A DNA stretch of 27,203 nt from Bacteroidales bacterium UBA4893 (GTDB lineage Bacteria > Bacteroidota > Bacteroidia > Bacteroidales > P3): the NCBI GenBank assembly GCA_002399025.1, contig DHCV01000014.1, forward strand, positions 1 to 27,203. The letters are read 5' to 3'. Below the pieces are notes generated by a model. That model ran no database searches. It was given only the letters and a program-made list of their open reading frames with translations, and was not told the DNA's origin. How positions within the stretch are numbered: position 1 is the stretch's first letter; the number at the start of each line of letters is the position of its first letter. Both the position numbers and the translations under genes were made by a program. Shown one piece after another: positions 8,497-17,546 of this stretch.

Positions 8497-9873
8497 ATGG
8501 AATTACCATTTGCAGAATCTTGGAAAATCAAGATGATTGAACCAATAAGAAAAAGTACTCGTCAAGAGAGAGAAGAGTGGATTAAAGAAGCTCATTATAA
8601 TACATTCCAATTAGCAGCCGACAAAGTATATATTGACCTTATTACTGACTCAGGAACAAATGCTATGTCTCAAGGTCAATGGGCAGCTATGATGATGGGA
8701 GATGAAAGTTATGCAGGAGCAACATCTTTCTACAACCTAAAAAATGCCATAAAAAATATTATAGGCTTCGATTACGTAATCCCAACTCACCAAGGAAGAG
8801 CAGCTGAAAACGTTCTTTTCTCATATTTAGTTAAAGAAGGAAGTGTTTGCCCAGGTAACTCTCATTTTGATACAACAAAAGGACACATTGAAAGTCGTAA
8901 AGCAATTGCTCTTGACTGTACAATTGACGAAGCAAAGGACACTCAACTTGAAATTCCTTTCAAAGGAAATGTTTGTCCAAAGAAATTGGAAGACGCAATA
9001 ATAAAATACAAAGAAAGAATCCCTTTTATTATTGTAACTGTAACAAATAATACTGCAGGAGGACAACCTGTAAGCATGCAGAATATTAAAGAAGTTCGAG
9101 CTATTGCAGATAAATATAATATCCCTGTTTTGTTTGATTCAGCTCGTTTTGCTGAAAATGCTTATTTCATTAAAACAAGAGAAAAAGGATACGAAAACAA
9201 AACTATCAAAGAGATTGTTAAGGAAATGTTCCAATATGCTGACGGAATGACAATGAGTGCTAAAAAAGATGCTGTTGTTAATATGGGAGGTTTTATTGCA
9301 ACAAGACTTCAAGATTGGTATGATGGAGCAAAGAACTTCTGTATTGTTATGGAAGGTTTCTTGACATACGGCGGTATGAACGGAAGAGATATGAATGCTT
9401 TAGCAGTTGGATTGGATGAAAATACTGAATTTGATAATCTTGAAACTCGTATCAAACAAGTTGAATATTTGGCCAAGAAATTAGACGAATATGGAATTGC
9501 ATATCAAAGACCTGCTGGTGGACATGCAATATTTGTAGATGCATCTAAAGTTCTTACTCATGTTCCTAAAGAAGAATTTCCAGCTCAAACTCTAACCATT
9601 GAACTATACTTGGAAGCAGGAATTAGAGGTTGCGAAATAGGATATTTGCTTGCAGACCGCGACCCTGTAACAAGAGAAAATCGTTTTGGAGGACTTGACT
9701 TTTTGCGTTTAGCAATCCCAAGAAGAGTTTATACAAATAACCACATGGATGTTATTGCTGCAGCATTGAAAAACGTTAAAGATAGAGCAGAACAAATAAA
9801 TCATGGATACAAAATAGCTTGGGAAGCACCTTTAATGAGACATTTCACTGTTAAATTAGAACCAATTAAATAG
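8497..9873 (+). CDS. tnaA: Tryptophanase (L-tryptophan indole-lyase)
   Basis: This 458-residue PLP enzyme splits L-tryptophan into indole, pyruvate and ammonia. The family also contains tyrosine phenol-lyase, so I checked discriminating positions. Asp125 in HFDTT matches TnaA Asp137 (Thr in tyrosine phenol-lyase). Ile381 replaces the tyrosine phenol-lyase Arg381 that binds the phenol side. His449 in MRHFT matches TnaA His463 (Phe in tyrosine phenol-lyase). All three favour tryptophan. The PLP lysine is K257 in MSAKKDA. Other conserved motifs are LTDSGTNAMS, PTHQGR, AGGQPVS and DSARFAENAYFIK. The gene is monocistronic: it has its own consensus promoter, a long leader and an intrinsic terminator 44 bp after the stop. 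No tryptophan permease is adjacent. Indole from such enzymes is a known gut signal. Confidence 0.96.
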   Translation: MELPFAESWKIKMIEPIRKSTRQEREEWIKEAHYNTFQLAADKVYIDLITDSGTNAMSQGQWAAMMMGDESYAGATSFYNLKNAIKNIIGFDYVIPTHQGRAAENVLFSYLVKEGSVCPGNSHFDTTKGHIESRKAIALDCTIDEAKDTQLEIPFKGNVCPKKLEDAIIKYKERIPFIIVTVTNNTAGGQPVSMQNIKEVRAIADKYNIPVLFDSARFAENAYFIKTREKGYENKTIKEIVKEMFQYADGMTMSAKKDAVVNMGGFIATRLQDWYDGAKNFCIVMEGFLTYGGMNGRDMNALAVGLDENTEFDNLETRIKQVEYLAKKLDEYGIAYQRPAGGHAIFVDASKVLTHVPKEEFPAQTLTIELYLEAGIRGCEIGYLLADRDPVTRENRFGGLDFLRLAIPRRVYTNNHMDVIAAALKNVKDRAEQINHGYKIAWEAPLMRHFTVKLEPIK

Positions 9874-9916
9874 TTGTTTTATAGGAACTACACACAATAA
9901 ATATATAATTAGATTA

Positions 9917-9944
9917 GGGCTTTCAAATATGGAAGCCCTTTTTT
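9917..9944 (+). terminator. Intrinsic terminator of tnaA
   Basis: GGGCTTTC (9917-9924) pairs with GGAAGCCC (9931-9938), an 8-bp stem with one G-T wobble and a 6-nt loop. It is followed directly by a run of six T. It lies 44 bp downstream of the tnaA stop codon. Confidence 0.9.
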
Positions 9945-9956
9945 ATTACTGATTTC

Positions 9957-9990
9957 TAATCATCAAATCAAGCTTTCATAATCATCAAAT
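9957..9990. repeat. Direct repeat with a 22-bp period
   Basis: TAATCATCAAAT occurs at 9957-9968 and again at 9979-9990, exactly 22 bp apart. It sits between the tnaA terminator and the 23-bp array that starts at 10069. Two copies alone could be chance, but the spacing matches the other intergenic repeats of the window. Confidence 0.4.
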
Positions 9991-10068
9991 AAGGCATATT
10001 TACTTACTATATCAAAGAGTTGTATGTGTCAAATCTTTAATATGATAGCCTCATATCAGGGATTTGGT

Positions 10069-10145
10069 ATATGCATTACAGTTATAATGCGATATGCATT
10101 ACAGTTATAATACAATATGCATTATAGTTATAATGCAATATGCAA
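10069..10145. repeat. 23-bp tandem repeat, three full units plus a partial
   Basis: Units at 10069-10091, 10092-10114 and 10115-10137 share ATATGCATTA-AGTTATAAT. A fourth begins at 10138 and breaks off after about 8 bp. Each unit is an imperfect palindrome. The third is perfect, with arms GCATTATA and TATAATGC around GT. The array lies in the gene-free region 9874-10312, about 170 bp before mutS2. It has no unique spacers, so it is not CRISPR. It could be a multi-site operator or a minisatellite. Confidence 0.85.
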
Positions 10146-10292
10146 ATCGGTAATATTGCTTTTTCATATCCCTTATTCCAATAATCTATATCAAAAACAC
10201 ACACTATATATAATGTATAGTTAAAGGCTTTTCAAAAAAGATTATTCTCCTTTTATTTTCTCATATATTGTCAATGGAATTAAATTATTGTG

Positions 10293-10300
10293 TAAATTTG
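10293..10300 (+). promoter_or_regulatory. -7 box near the mutS2 start
   Basis: TAAATTTG is a perfect TAnnTTTG element. A TTG at 10268-10270 lies 22 bp upstream, slightly more than the usual 19 bp. Transcription from here would start near 10307. Upstream in-frame starts at 10268 (TTG) and 10274 (ATG) would then be untranscribed from this promoter. Confidence 0.4.
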
Positions 10301-10312
10301 TATTCTTTTTTG

Positions 10313-12772
10313 ATGATGAGAAATAATAAATTGGAACTTAAGATTGGGTTTGACCAAGTTAGGGAATCGCTTAAAGTTATGTGCTTGAGTGATGGAGGTA
10401 GGAGTTTTGTAGATAAGATGGAGTTTGTAACTTCCTATAATAAGGTTATTGAATTATTGGGAATTACAGAGGAGTTTAGGCAGATTTTTATAACAAATGA
10501 AGTCTTTCCTTCCGATAATTATTTTGATATGAGAGGGGAACTTCAAAGACTTAAGCTTTTAGGAACGTTTATTTCTCAGAATTCTCTTTTTGATTTAAAA
10601 TCATCTTTAATTACAATTAATGAATGTCTTTTATTCTTTTCAAGGAGTGATGATAACAAGTTCCCTCTTCTTAGTGCTTTATCTCAAGGAGTTTATGTGG
10701 ATAAAAATTTATTAAATATTTGTTCTAAGCTACTTGATTCTAATGGAGATTTCAATGATGATGCTTCTGAATATTTGTATATAATTCGTTCAAATCATAG
10801 GAAAAAGGTTTTGGATGTTGATAAGCAAATTAAAAGAATATTAAATCAAGTTAAGAAAGAAGGATGGTCGTCAGAAGAGGCAGAGGTTACAGTTCGTAAT
10901 GGAAGGTTAGTCATTCCTATTTCTTCTGCCAACAAGAAAAGAATTAAGGGCTTCATTCATGATGAGTCGCAAAGTGGTCAAACTTCCTATATTGAACCTG
11001 CAGAAATAGTTGAGTTGAATAATGAGATTAGAGAGTTGGAACTTGAAGAAAGAAGAGAAATCCTAAAAATCTTAGTGGAGTTTACCGATGTTTTGCGTCC
11101 AGAGATAGATAACTTAATAAATGCTTATTACTTCCTTTCTAAAATAGACTTTATTAGAGCAAAAGCAAAATATGCACTACAAATTAGGGCAGGTAAACCT
11201 ATTGTCGAAGATAATACATTAATTAATTGGTTTGAAGCACGCCATCCAATTCTTGAAGAGGCTTTGGAAAAGAACTCTAAAAAGATTGTCCCTTTAAGGA
11301 TTGAGCTTAACTCAAAAGATAGAATCCTTATTATTTCTGGACCAAATGCAGGAGGTAAGAGTGTATGTTTGAAGACTGTTGGGCTTCTACAATACATGCT
11401 ACAATGTGGATTGCTTGTACCTATGAGAGAGAGTTCAGAAGTAGGTATTTTCTCTTCAATCTTTATTGATATAGGAGATGAGCAGTCAATAGAAAACGAC
11501 TTAAGTACATATTCTTCCCATTTGCTAAGCATGAAAAACCTAAGCGAAAGAGCAAATAATAAAACATTGTTTTTGATAGATGAATGTGGAACAGGAACCG
11601 ATCCAACAATTGGAGGAGCCATTGCAGAGTCTGTTTTAGAGTTTTTGAATGAGAAACAAGCCTTTGGAGTCGTTACAACACACTATTCCAATCTAAAACT
11701 CTTGGCAGATAGGCATGAGGCAATTGTAAATGGTGCTATGTTATTTGATTCTGCCAATATGCGACCTTTATATAAGCTTTCAATTGGCAAGCCAGGTTCT
11801 TCCTTTGCCTTTGAAATTGCCCAAACCATTGGGCTGTCTAATAAAATAATTGATAATGCCGTCAATAAGATTGGTTCTTCCTATTTTGATTTTGAACAAC
11901 AGCTCCAACAATTGGAAGTTGATAAGTTAAGTTTGAAAAAGAAACAAGAAGAGGTGAGAGTTGCAGACGAACTGCTTTCCGAAGTTATTACCAAATACAA
12001 TAAGCTTAGCTCTGAATTAGAAGACAAGAAAAGAGTAATACTAAAGCAGGCAAAATTGGACGCAAAGGAGATTCTTCAAAGGGCAGTACGTCAGGTTGAG
12101 AACACAATCTCCCAAATTAAGGATGTGAATGCCGATAAAGAGAAAACAAAGAAGCTAAGGGAAAACTATAAGAAAGAACAAGAAAATATAGATAGAGATA
12201 TAGTTGAGTTTGAAAAAGAAGAAAAGGCTAAGGGGGTTAAAAAGGATATTTTACTTCAGAACAAAGATATAGGAGTTAAGATTGACCTTTCTCCAATTGC
12301 AATTGGAGATATTGTAAGAATTGGCAATGAGAATAGTTTTGCTGAAGTTGTTTCAATAAAGAGAAATAGATTGGAAGTTATTAGTAATAGTGTAAAGATG
12401 AATATTGAAAAAAGCAGAGTAGTTAAGGTTGATAAGAAATCTTTTCTGAAATCTAATTCAAAACTTAACTCACAAAGACCTTCGACATATTTATCTGTTA
12501 TTGATGAACTGAACGACAAAAGAAAGACTTTCAAATCTCAATTAGATCTTAGGGGAGAAAGGGCAGAAACCGCTTTGGACAAACTTAGTCAGTTTATTGA
12601 TCAGGCACGTTTGCTTGGAGAAAGAGAGATTTCTGTTTTGCATGGGAAAGGAGATGGAATATTAAAAACTTTAATTCGTGATTATTTGAAAACAAATTCG
12701 GAAATACAATCATTTAAATCTGCAAGAATTGAGTTTGGAGGTGAGGGTATTACTATGATTAAGCTAAATTAG
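10313..12772 (+). CDS. mutS2: MutS2 endonuclease / ribosome-rescue ATPase
   Basis: This protein of about 819 residues has the MutS2 plan: a clamp and lever region (about 1-310), an ABC-type ATPase, a long coiled coil (about 510-650) and a C-terminal Smr domain (about 744-819). Walker A is GPNAGGKS (343-350) and Walker B is LFLIDE (419-424) followed by CGTGTDP. The Smr domain has LDLRGER and HGKGDG. MutS2 lacks the mismatch-recognition domain of MutS. It has been linked to suppression of recombination and, in Bacillus, to splitting collided ribosomes. The frame stays open upstream to a TTG at 10268 and an ATG at 10274. I chose the ATG at 10313 because family members have about nine residues before the conserved KIGFD, and because a -7 box lies at 10293. 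Confidence 0.94.
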   Translation: MMRNNKLELKIGFDQVRESLKVMCLSDGGRSFVDKMEFVTSYNKVIELLGITEEFRQIFITNEVFPSDNYFDMRGELQRLKLLGTFISQNSLFDLKSSLITINECLLFFSRSDDNKFPLLSALSQGVYVDKNLLNICSKLLDSNGDFNDDASEYLYIIRSNHRKKVLDVDKQIKRILNQVKKEGWSSEEAEVTVRNGRLVIPISSANKKRIKGFIHDESQSGQTSYIEPAEIVELNNEIRELELEERREILKILVEFTDVLRPEIDNLINAYYFLSKIDFIRAKAKYALQIRAGKPIVEDNTLINWFEARHPILEEALEKNSKKIVPLRIELNSKDRILIISGPNAGGKSVCLKTVGLLQYMLQCGLLVPMRESSEVGIFSSIFIDIGDEQSIENDLSTYSSHLLSMKNLSERANNKTLFLIDECGTGTDPTIGGAIAESVLEFLNEKQAFGVVTTHYSNLKLLADRHEAIVNGAMLFDSANMRPLYKLSIGKPGSSFAFEIAQTIGLSNKIIDNAVNKIGSSYFDFEQQLQQLEVDKLSLKKKQEEVRVADELLSEVITKYNKLSSELEDKKRVILKQAKLDAKEILQRAVRQVENTISQIKDVNADKEKTKKLRENYKKEQENIDRDIVEFEKEEKAKGVKKDILLQNKDIGVKIDLSPIAIGDIVRIGNENSFAEVVSIKRNRLEVISNSVKMNIEKSRVVKVDKKSFLKSNSKLNSQRPSTYLSVIDELNDKRKTFKSQLDLRGERAETALDKLSQFIDQARLLGEREISVLHGKGDGILKTLIRDYLKTNSEIQSFKSARIEFGGEGITMIKLN

Positions 12773-12869
12773 AAAAAAATAACTTGCAAAAAAGGAAACA
12801 AAAAATAAAATTTCAGTGTTATTTATACGAAACAAATATTTAATGAGCATAATATAAATTATTAAGGAT

Positions 12870-15566
12870 ATGAAAACTAATTTTATTAAAACTTTATTAC
12901 TAACATTAGCAATGGTCTTCAATGTTAGTATTGTTTTCTCACAAGTAGATGGAACCAATTTTGATTTCAATGCTTACCCAACCCCAAATTATTTAGGATG
13001 GAAGGGTTACCAGGCAAAGAATATATCTAGTATCTCCACAATGATTTTTGGACCAAATAGTGGACCAAGAGGAATATTACAACCAGATGGCATATGGAGA
13101 ATTTTTAATGATCCTTCAGAATGTTTGTGGGATGGCGGTTTTCCAGGCTCAAATGCATTAGGTGATCGTTGTTTTTTAATAAATACAGATACAAATCAAT
13201 ATGATGCGATAGCTCCTACTTTAAAAAAAATTCCAGAAGGCTATACTCGCTCTACACAAATAAATTGTCCTCGAGCTAATCAAAATTCTAATATGCTTAC
13301 ATATGATTTAGACGTAACACTTCAAAATTGTTTATTGACTTTTAATTATGCTATGTTGCTACAAGCTCCTACTCATTCTGGATACCAACAACCTTTCTTT
13401 CAAATAAAAGTAATGCTATTAAATGGAGGACAAGAAGTTGGTTTAGTTGATCCATGTGCAACTTTTGAAGTTATTGGACAATCTCCTGCACCAGAAGGTT
13501 GGAATACTTTCAGTGGAGGAATATGGCAACCATGGCGTCAAATTTCAATGAACCTAACATCTTATATTGAAGAAACCGTAAGAATTAAAGTCCTTTTAGC
13601 TGGATGTCAACCTTCAGCACACTGGGCTTATGGATATTTTGTAGGAAGAGTAGGACCATCAGTTTTAACAGTTAATGCATGTGGATCAGGAGAAAATGCA
13701 GCAGTAATTACAGCACCTCCAGGTTTTGCTAACTATGAATGGTACGCTAATCCAGATAATTTATCAGAGAGTGAATTAGCTCCCTTAGCAACTGGAACAC
13801 CAATTTATAGCAGTGAAGCTACCGCAACATTGCCTGCAAATAATTCATTTGTTATATCCAATTTAATTCACCAACAAAATCTTCATGGTAACTATTTTGT
13901 AAAAGTAACTTCTCCAAGTAGCTCCTCCACCGTTCCAGGTTGTGTAGCCTATATGAAAGCCCAGGTTCAAGTAATAAAACCAGTAGTAGAATTTACGTTC
14001 AATACAGATTGTCAGCTAACAGCAGAATTTTCAAATGGTACAACATTCCCAATTGATGACCTTGAAGCAATAAAGGAATATCATTGGGACTTTGGAGATG
14101 GAACATCAGCAGTTTACTCAAGTGATGACACAAGTACAAATGGAAATATTAATCCTACTCACGTATATAGTAGTGCTGGAACATACACAGTTTCACTTAC
14201 TGCCTCATACAATGGATGCGAGAATTCAATTTCTTATGAAGTGGAGATTCCAGAAACTCCTTCATTCTCTCTAACAGATACAATGATTTGTATTGGTACA
14301 AATATTAATATACCAATTGAAAACCCTGCAATGACTGAAAATGTTACTTACACTTGGACTAATCCAAACGAACCAAACACTTTTGAAGGGATAATGTATA
14401 ATGCTACATTTAATCAAAGAACGGAGATTATTGTTGAGGCTGTTGCTCCTTCTTGTATATACACAGATACAATTATTGTTGATGTTCAAGAATTCCCTGA
14501 AATCACCTTGATTGGAGATACAATGCTATGCTTAGGCGAACAGTCAAATATTACTGCCATGGATGAAACTGGTAACACTCAAGAAATGCAATGGTCATTT
14601 ACTGATCCAGGTAACCCACCGCAATTTAATCCTAACCAACCTACCACCACCGAACCCGTACTAATCTTCACCCCAACCCAAAACACCACAGTATATCTAA
14701 TAGCAAAAACCTCACAAGGCTGCATGGCCTCAAAGAGCATTAATATAAGCATAACCGATCCAAAAGTTGTTGCGAACAAATATAAAGTATGTCCAGGAGA
14801 CCCTGTTGTTCTAACAGGAATGGATGCAGTGGACTATAGTTGGAGTGCTGACCCAGCTGACCCAACCCTACCGACTGACATACGTTCTGACCAACCAGTA
14901 ACAGCTCATCCTGAAGAAACGACAATTTACACTATGAAAGGTTATGGTGCAAGTGGATGCTTCGCAGTAAGAACAATAAGAGTTCAAGTTGTTCCATTCC
15001 CAGAAGCCGAAATATCCTATTCTCCTGCTTATGTTGATGTTGATAATCCTGTTCTTTCTCTAAGAGATGTTTCACAATGGGGAACAAGCTCAAGCTGGAC
15101 AATTTCAGACGGAACAACCTCAGATGCAAGAAGCTTTAGTCATAGATTTAATGATGTGAGTGGAGATAATGTTCAAATTTACTTAACAACCTTCAATGAA
15201 GTTGGCTGCTCCGATACTACTTCTGTTATTGTTCCAATTGAACTATTTTCTGTATGGTTGCCAAGTGCATTCTCACCTGATGGTGATGGAGCAAATGACA
15301 GGTTCTTCTTTAGAAGCACAAATAGATTGGAAGATGTTAAGTTTGAAGTCTATAATAGATGGGGAGAAAGAGTTTTCTTGTTCGAAGATGATTACTTAGA
15401 TTGTTCAAAAGAAGATAGTCAAGATCTTGAAAACAAGAGTGGCTGGAACGGTCAAAAGAATGGAGTTAATGTACCAATTGGAACTTATGTTTGGAGATTA
15501 AGCTATAAGAGATTAGGTAATAAACGAGTTTACGATAGGAGTGGTACAATAAATCTTATTAGATAA
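12870..15566 (+). CDS. T9SS type B cargo protein with PKD domain
   Basis: This 898-residue secreted protein has a signal peptide (1-25, ending VFSQ). A module at about 120-270 is homologous to one in the partial protein at 23834. An Ig-like segment (NYEWYANPDN, about 270-370) follows. A PKD domain (about 373-460) has WDFGDG at 406-411 and a closing HVYSSAGTYTVSL. Further beta-rich repeats contain MxCLGE- and CPGDPV-type motifs. The C-terminus (about 795-898) is the gliding-motility-associated, type B T9SS sorting domain: LPSAFSPDGDGANDRF, VYNRWGERVF, GWNGQKNG and PIGTYVWRL. It is likely displayed at or released from the surface; ligand unknown. Codon use becomes C-rich around 14625-14730. No Bacteroidota promoter is clear in the 97 bp before it. 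A terminator follows. Confidence 0.9.
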   Translation: MKTNFIKTLLLTLAMVFNVSIVFSQVDGTNFDFNAYPTPNYLGWKGYQAKNISSISTMIFGPNSGPRGILQPDGIWRIFNDPSECLWDGGFPGSNALGDRCFLINTDTNQYDAIAPTLKKIPEGYTRSTQINCPRANQNSNMLTYDLDVTLQNCLLTFNYAMLLQAPTHSGYQQPFFQIKVMLLNGGQEVGLVDPCATFEVIGQSPAPEGWNTFSGGIWQPWRQISMNLTSYIEETVRIKVLLAGCQPSAHWAYGYFVGRVGPSVLTVNACGSGENAAVITAPPGFANYEWYANPDNLSESELAPLATGTPIYSSEATATLPANNSFVISNLIHQQNLHGNYFVKVTSPSSSSTVPGCVAYMKAQVQVIKPVVEFTFNTDCQLTAEFSNGTTFPIDDLEAIKEYHWDFGDGTSAVYSSDDTSTNGNINPTHVYSSAGTYTVSLTASYNGCENSISYEVEIPETPSFSLTDTMICIGTNINIPIENPAMTENVTYTWTNPNEPNTFEGIMYNATFNQRTEIIVEAVAPSCIYTDTIIVDVQEFPEITLIGDTMLCLGEQSNITAMDETGNTQEMQWSFTDPGNPPQFNPNQPTTTEPVLIFTPTQNTTVYLIAKTSQGCMASKSINISITDPKVVANKYKVCPGDPVVLTGMDAVDYSWSADPADPTLPTDIRSDQPVTAHPEETTIYTMKGYGASGCFAVRTIRVQVVPFPEAEISYSPAYVDVDNPVLSLRDVSQWGTSSSWTISDGTTSDARSFSHRFNDVSGDNVQIYLTTFNEVGCSDTTSVIVPIELFSVWLPSAFSPDGDGANDRFFFRSTNRLEDVKFEVYNRWGERVFLFEDDYLDCSKEDSQDLENKSGWNGQKNGVNVPIGTYVWRLSYKRLGNKRVYDRSGTINLIR

Positions 15567-15591
15567 GAGTCAATAGGAATCATATATGGAA

Positions 15592-15622
15592 AGGTAGCAA
15601 TTTAGTTTGCTGCCTTTTTTTA
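15592..15622 (+). terminator. Intrinsic terminator after the T9SS type B gene
   Basis: AGGTAGCAA (15592-15600) pairs with TTGCTGCCT (15607-15615), nine pairs with one T-G wobble and a 6-nt loop. A run of seven T follows. It sits 26 bp after the stop and just before the convergent stop at 15627. On the opposite strand the tail is poor in T, so it mainly serves the plus-strand gene. Confidence 0.88.
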
Positions 15623-15626
15623 TTGC

Positions 15627-17546
15627 TTAGTTCACAAAGTCGTTGGAAAATTTTGGGGAAGGGCTTTGGGAGTCTTTATTGGTTAGTTCATTATAGCGTT
15701 TGCGAGCCTGAGTAACGTAGAGAGAATTGGGGTAATCAATAATTATTCTTTCGTAGTATTCTATTGCTCTTTGAGTTGAGTTGAGGTTGGTCAAGCATAG
15801 TTCTGCCAAGAGATAAAGAGCATCATCAGCCATAATATCGTATTGGTATTTGAGAAGAATAAGGTTGAGTAAGCTATCGGCTTTTTCATAATTCTTTTTA
15901 TGGATTTCAATCTCTGCCCTCTTATACAAAACCTCATCAAACAAAGGGTGGGAGAGGTATTGTTGATTTAGGGTATCCAAATAATGGGTTGCTAAGTCGT
16001 ATTTGTTTTGGAAGATAGCAAATTCAGCCTTAGAGAAATAAGCCAATCCCCCATAGGATGAGTCTTCATCAATATTATCTGAAATCAAAATAGAGTATTG
16101 CATTGCATCGTTAGCAATTAGCTTGGTTGTTGAGGAACGAAGCACATCAAATTGAGAAGCTGCCCAAGAAAAATCACCATTATAGTAGGAAAGCATTGCA
16201 TTTTTGAATTTTGCTTCTGAACCTACAACATCATTTTTGAATTCTTTTTCAACCTGTGAATAAGTTAATGATGCTTCCCAAATGTCATTCTCCATTAAAT
16301 AAATATCAGCTCTTGTTAGCTTGCTTTTAGCTTTTTCTAATGGTTTGATTTGAGGCATTGAAAGAGTTTGATCTAATATATCAACAGCTTCTTGAGGCAA
16401 ATGTAGATAATAGGCTAACAAATGTGCATATTGTTGCATTATCGGTATTGTTGCAGGAAGTTTGCCAAGTTCTTCAAGGGTTGTTTCGTATTGAGATTTT
16501 AGGTAAGCAATTTCTTTTGGTGTATGGTTAATTTTGTTTATAAATGGATGATAAAGAGAACTAAGAAGTCCTAACCTGCTTACAAGATAATAGGTGCTTT
16601 CCCTCCCTTTGTTAATCAAATAAATAAATCCCTCTTTTGCAATTTCGTAATCTTGATTATTGAGAGCAATATTTGCAATTTCATAAACTGTTTGCCCAGT
16701 TAAGTTTTCAAATCTTTTGTCAATTGCTTTTGCTTGAGTAAGAGCCATCTTATAGTTCTTTTGTTGCAAAAGAGTCCAAATGTATAGTTGAGAAAGATTT
16801 TGATTTGAAGGTTCTTGTTGAACTTTTTTCAGCATAGTATTGCGAAGAAAGTCAGAAAACTTTCCATCATTGTCTTGTTGCAAAATGCTTCCAAGATAAA
16901 TTTTAACTTGATTAAGCATTGAAGGGTTTTCATCCAAAAGGGATAAATACTCGTTTGCTATTTCTTCATAATTCCCTTGACGTTGATATAGATAAGAAAT
17001 GTCATAGATAAAAAGACTTTTGTTATTAAATAATTCTCTTCCTTTCTTAAAGGTTTTAATTGCATAATCAATATTTCCTCTAACATTGAAATAGCTTGCA
17101 AGCTGAACAATACTATTACTGTTTGCTTGAAGATTTTCTATAGATTTGTCAAATTGATTATTTGCTTTGTTTTGTTCACCTAATTTAATGTAGTGAGTAC
17201 CTAAATCAGCAATAAATAATGAGTTTTGAGGGAATTTCTTTATTGTTTTCTTTATTAGTTTTTCTGCTTTTGAGTCTTGATTCGTTTGATAGTAAAGACT
17301 TAAGAGATTGTCATAATACTCTTGACGGAATTCCTTGTCAATCAAATCTTCATAAAGGTCAATTTTGTTTTGAGTTTCTTCATTCAAAAAGAATGCTTTC
17401 TCTTGAGTGTTTTTATCTGTTTGAGCAAAAAGAGGATAAGAATAGAATAAAGCAATTAAAACAAACAAAAAAAAACTTGCACCTCTAATTTTTAAAAGGT
17501 CTTTAATGTTTATTCTCTTATCTAATAACTCCTCTTTGTTTATCAC
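15627..17546 (-). CDS. Exported TPR-repeat protein
   Basis: This 639-residue protein has a hydrophobic signal or anchor segment at about 23-41 (ending PLFAQ). Tetratricopeptide-like helical pairs follow along the whole length, clearest at about 60-180 and 510-620 (for example YEKADSLLNLILLKY and RAIEYYERIIIDYPNS). The most C-terminal repeats resemble those of YbgF/BamD-type periplasmic TPR proteins. The function is not identifiable; a scaffold role in the periplasm is an inference. The only initiator found in frame is GTG at 17546, immediately after the yicC stop (TAAGTG, no gap). This puts about 22 polar residues before the signal segment, longer than usual. It is probably translated by coupling to yicC. 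Confidence 0.82.
   Translation of the reverse strand: MINKEELLDKRINIKDLLKIRGASFFLFVLIALFYSYPLFAQTDKNTQEKAFFLNEETQNKIDLYEDLIDKEFRQEYYDNLLSLYYQTNQDSKAEKLIKKTIKKFPQNSLFIADLGTHYIKLGEQNKANNQFDKSIENLQANSNSIVQLASYFNVRGNIDYAIKTFKKGRELFNNKSLFIYDISYLYQRQGNYEEIANEYLSLLDENPSMLNQVKIYLGSILQQDNDGKFSDFLRNTMLKKVQQEPSNQNLSQLYIWTLLQQKNYKMALTQAKAIDKRFENLTGQTVYEIANIALNNQDYEIAKEGFIYLINKGRESTYYLVSRLGLLSSLYHPFINKINHTPKEIAYLKSQYETTLEELGKLPATIPIMQQYAHLLAYYLHLPQEAVDILDQTLSMPQIKPLEKAKSKLTRADIYLMENDIWEASLTYSQVEKEFKNDVVGSEAKFKNAMLSYYNGDFSWAASQFDVLRSSTTKLIANDAMQYSILISDNIDEDSSYGGLAYFSKAEFAIFQNKYDLATHYLDTLNQQYLSHPLFDEVLYKRAEIEIHKKNYEKADSLLNLILLKYQYDIMADDALYLLAELCLTNLNSTQRAIEYYERIIIDYPNSLYVTQARKRYNELTNKDSQSPSPKFSNDFVN

Noticed and set aside
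8497..9873. Tyrosine phenol-lyase
   Set aside because: Residues Asp125, Ile381 and His449 are those of tryptophanase.
10069..10145. CRISPR array
   Set aside because: The 23-bp units abut directly with no unique spacers, and no cas gene is nearby. The same objection applies to the 21-bp arrays.
11128..11622. 164-codon open frame antisense to mutS2
   Set aside because: It lies wholly inside the conserved ATPase region of mutS2. Its translation is Ser/Leu/Ile-rich with no recognisable motif.
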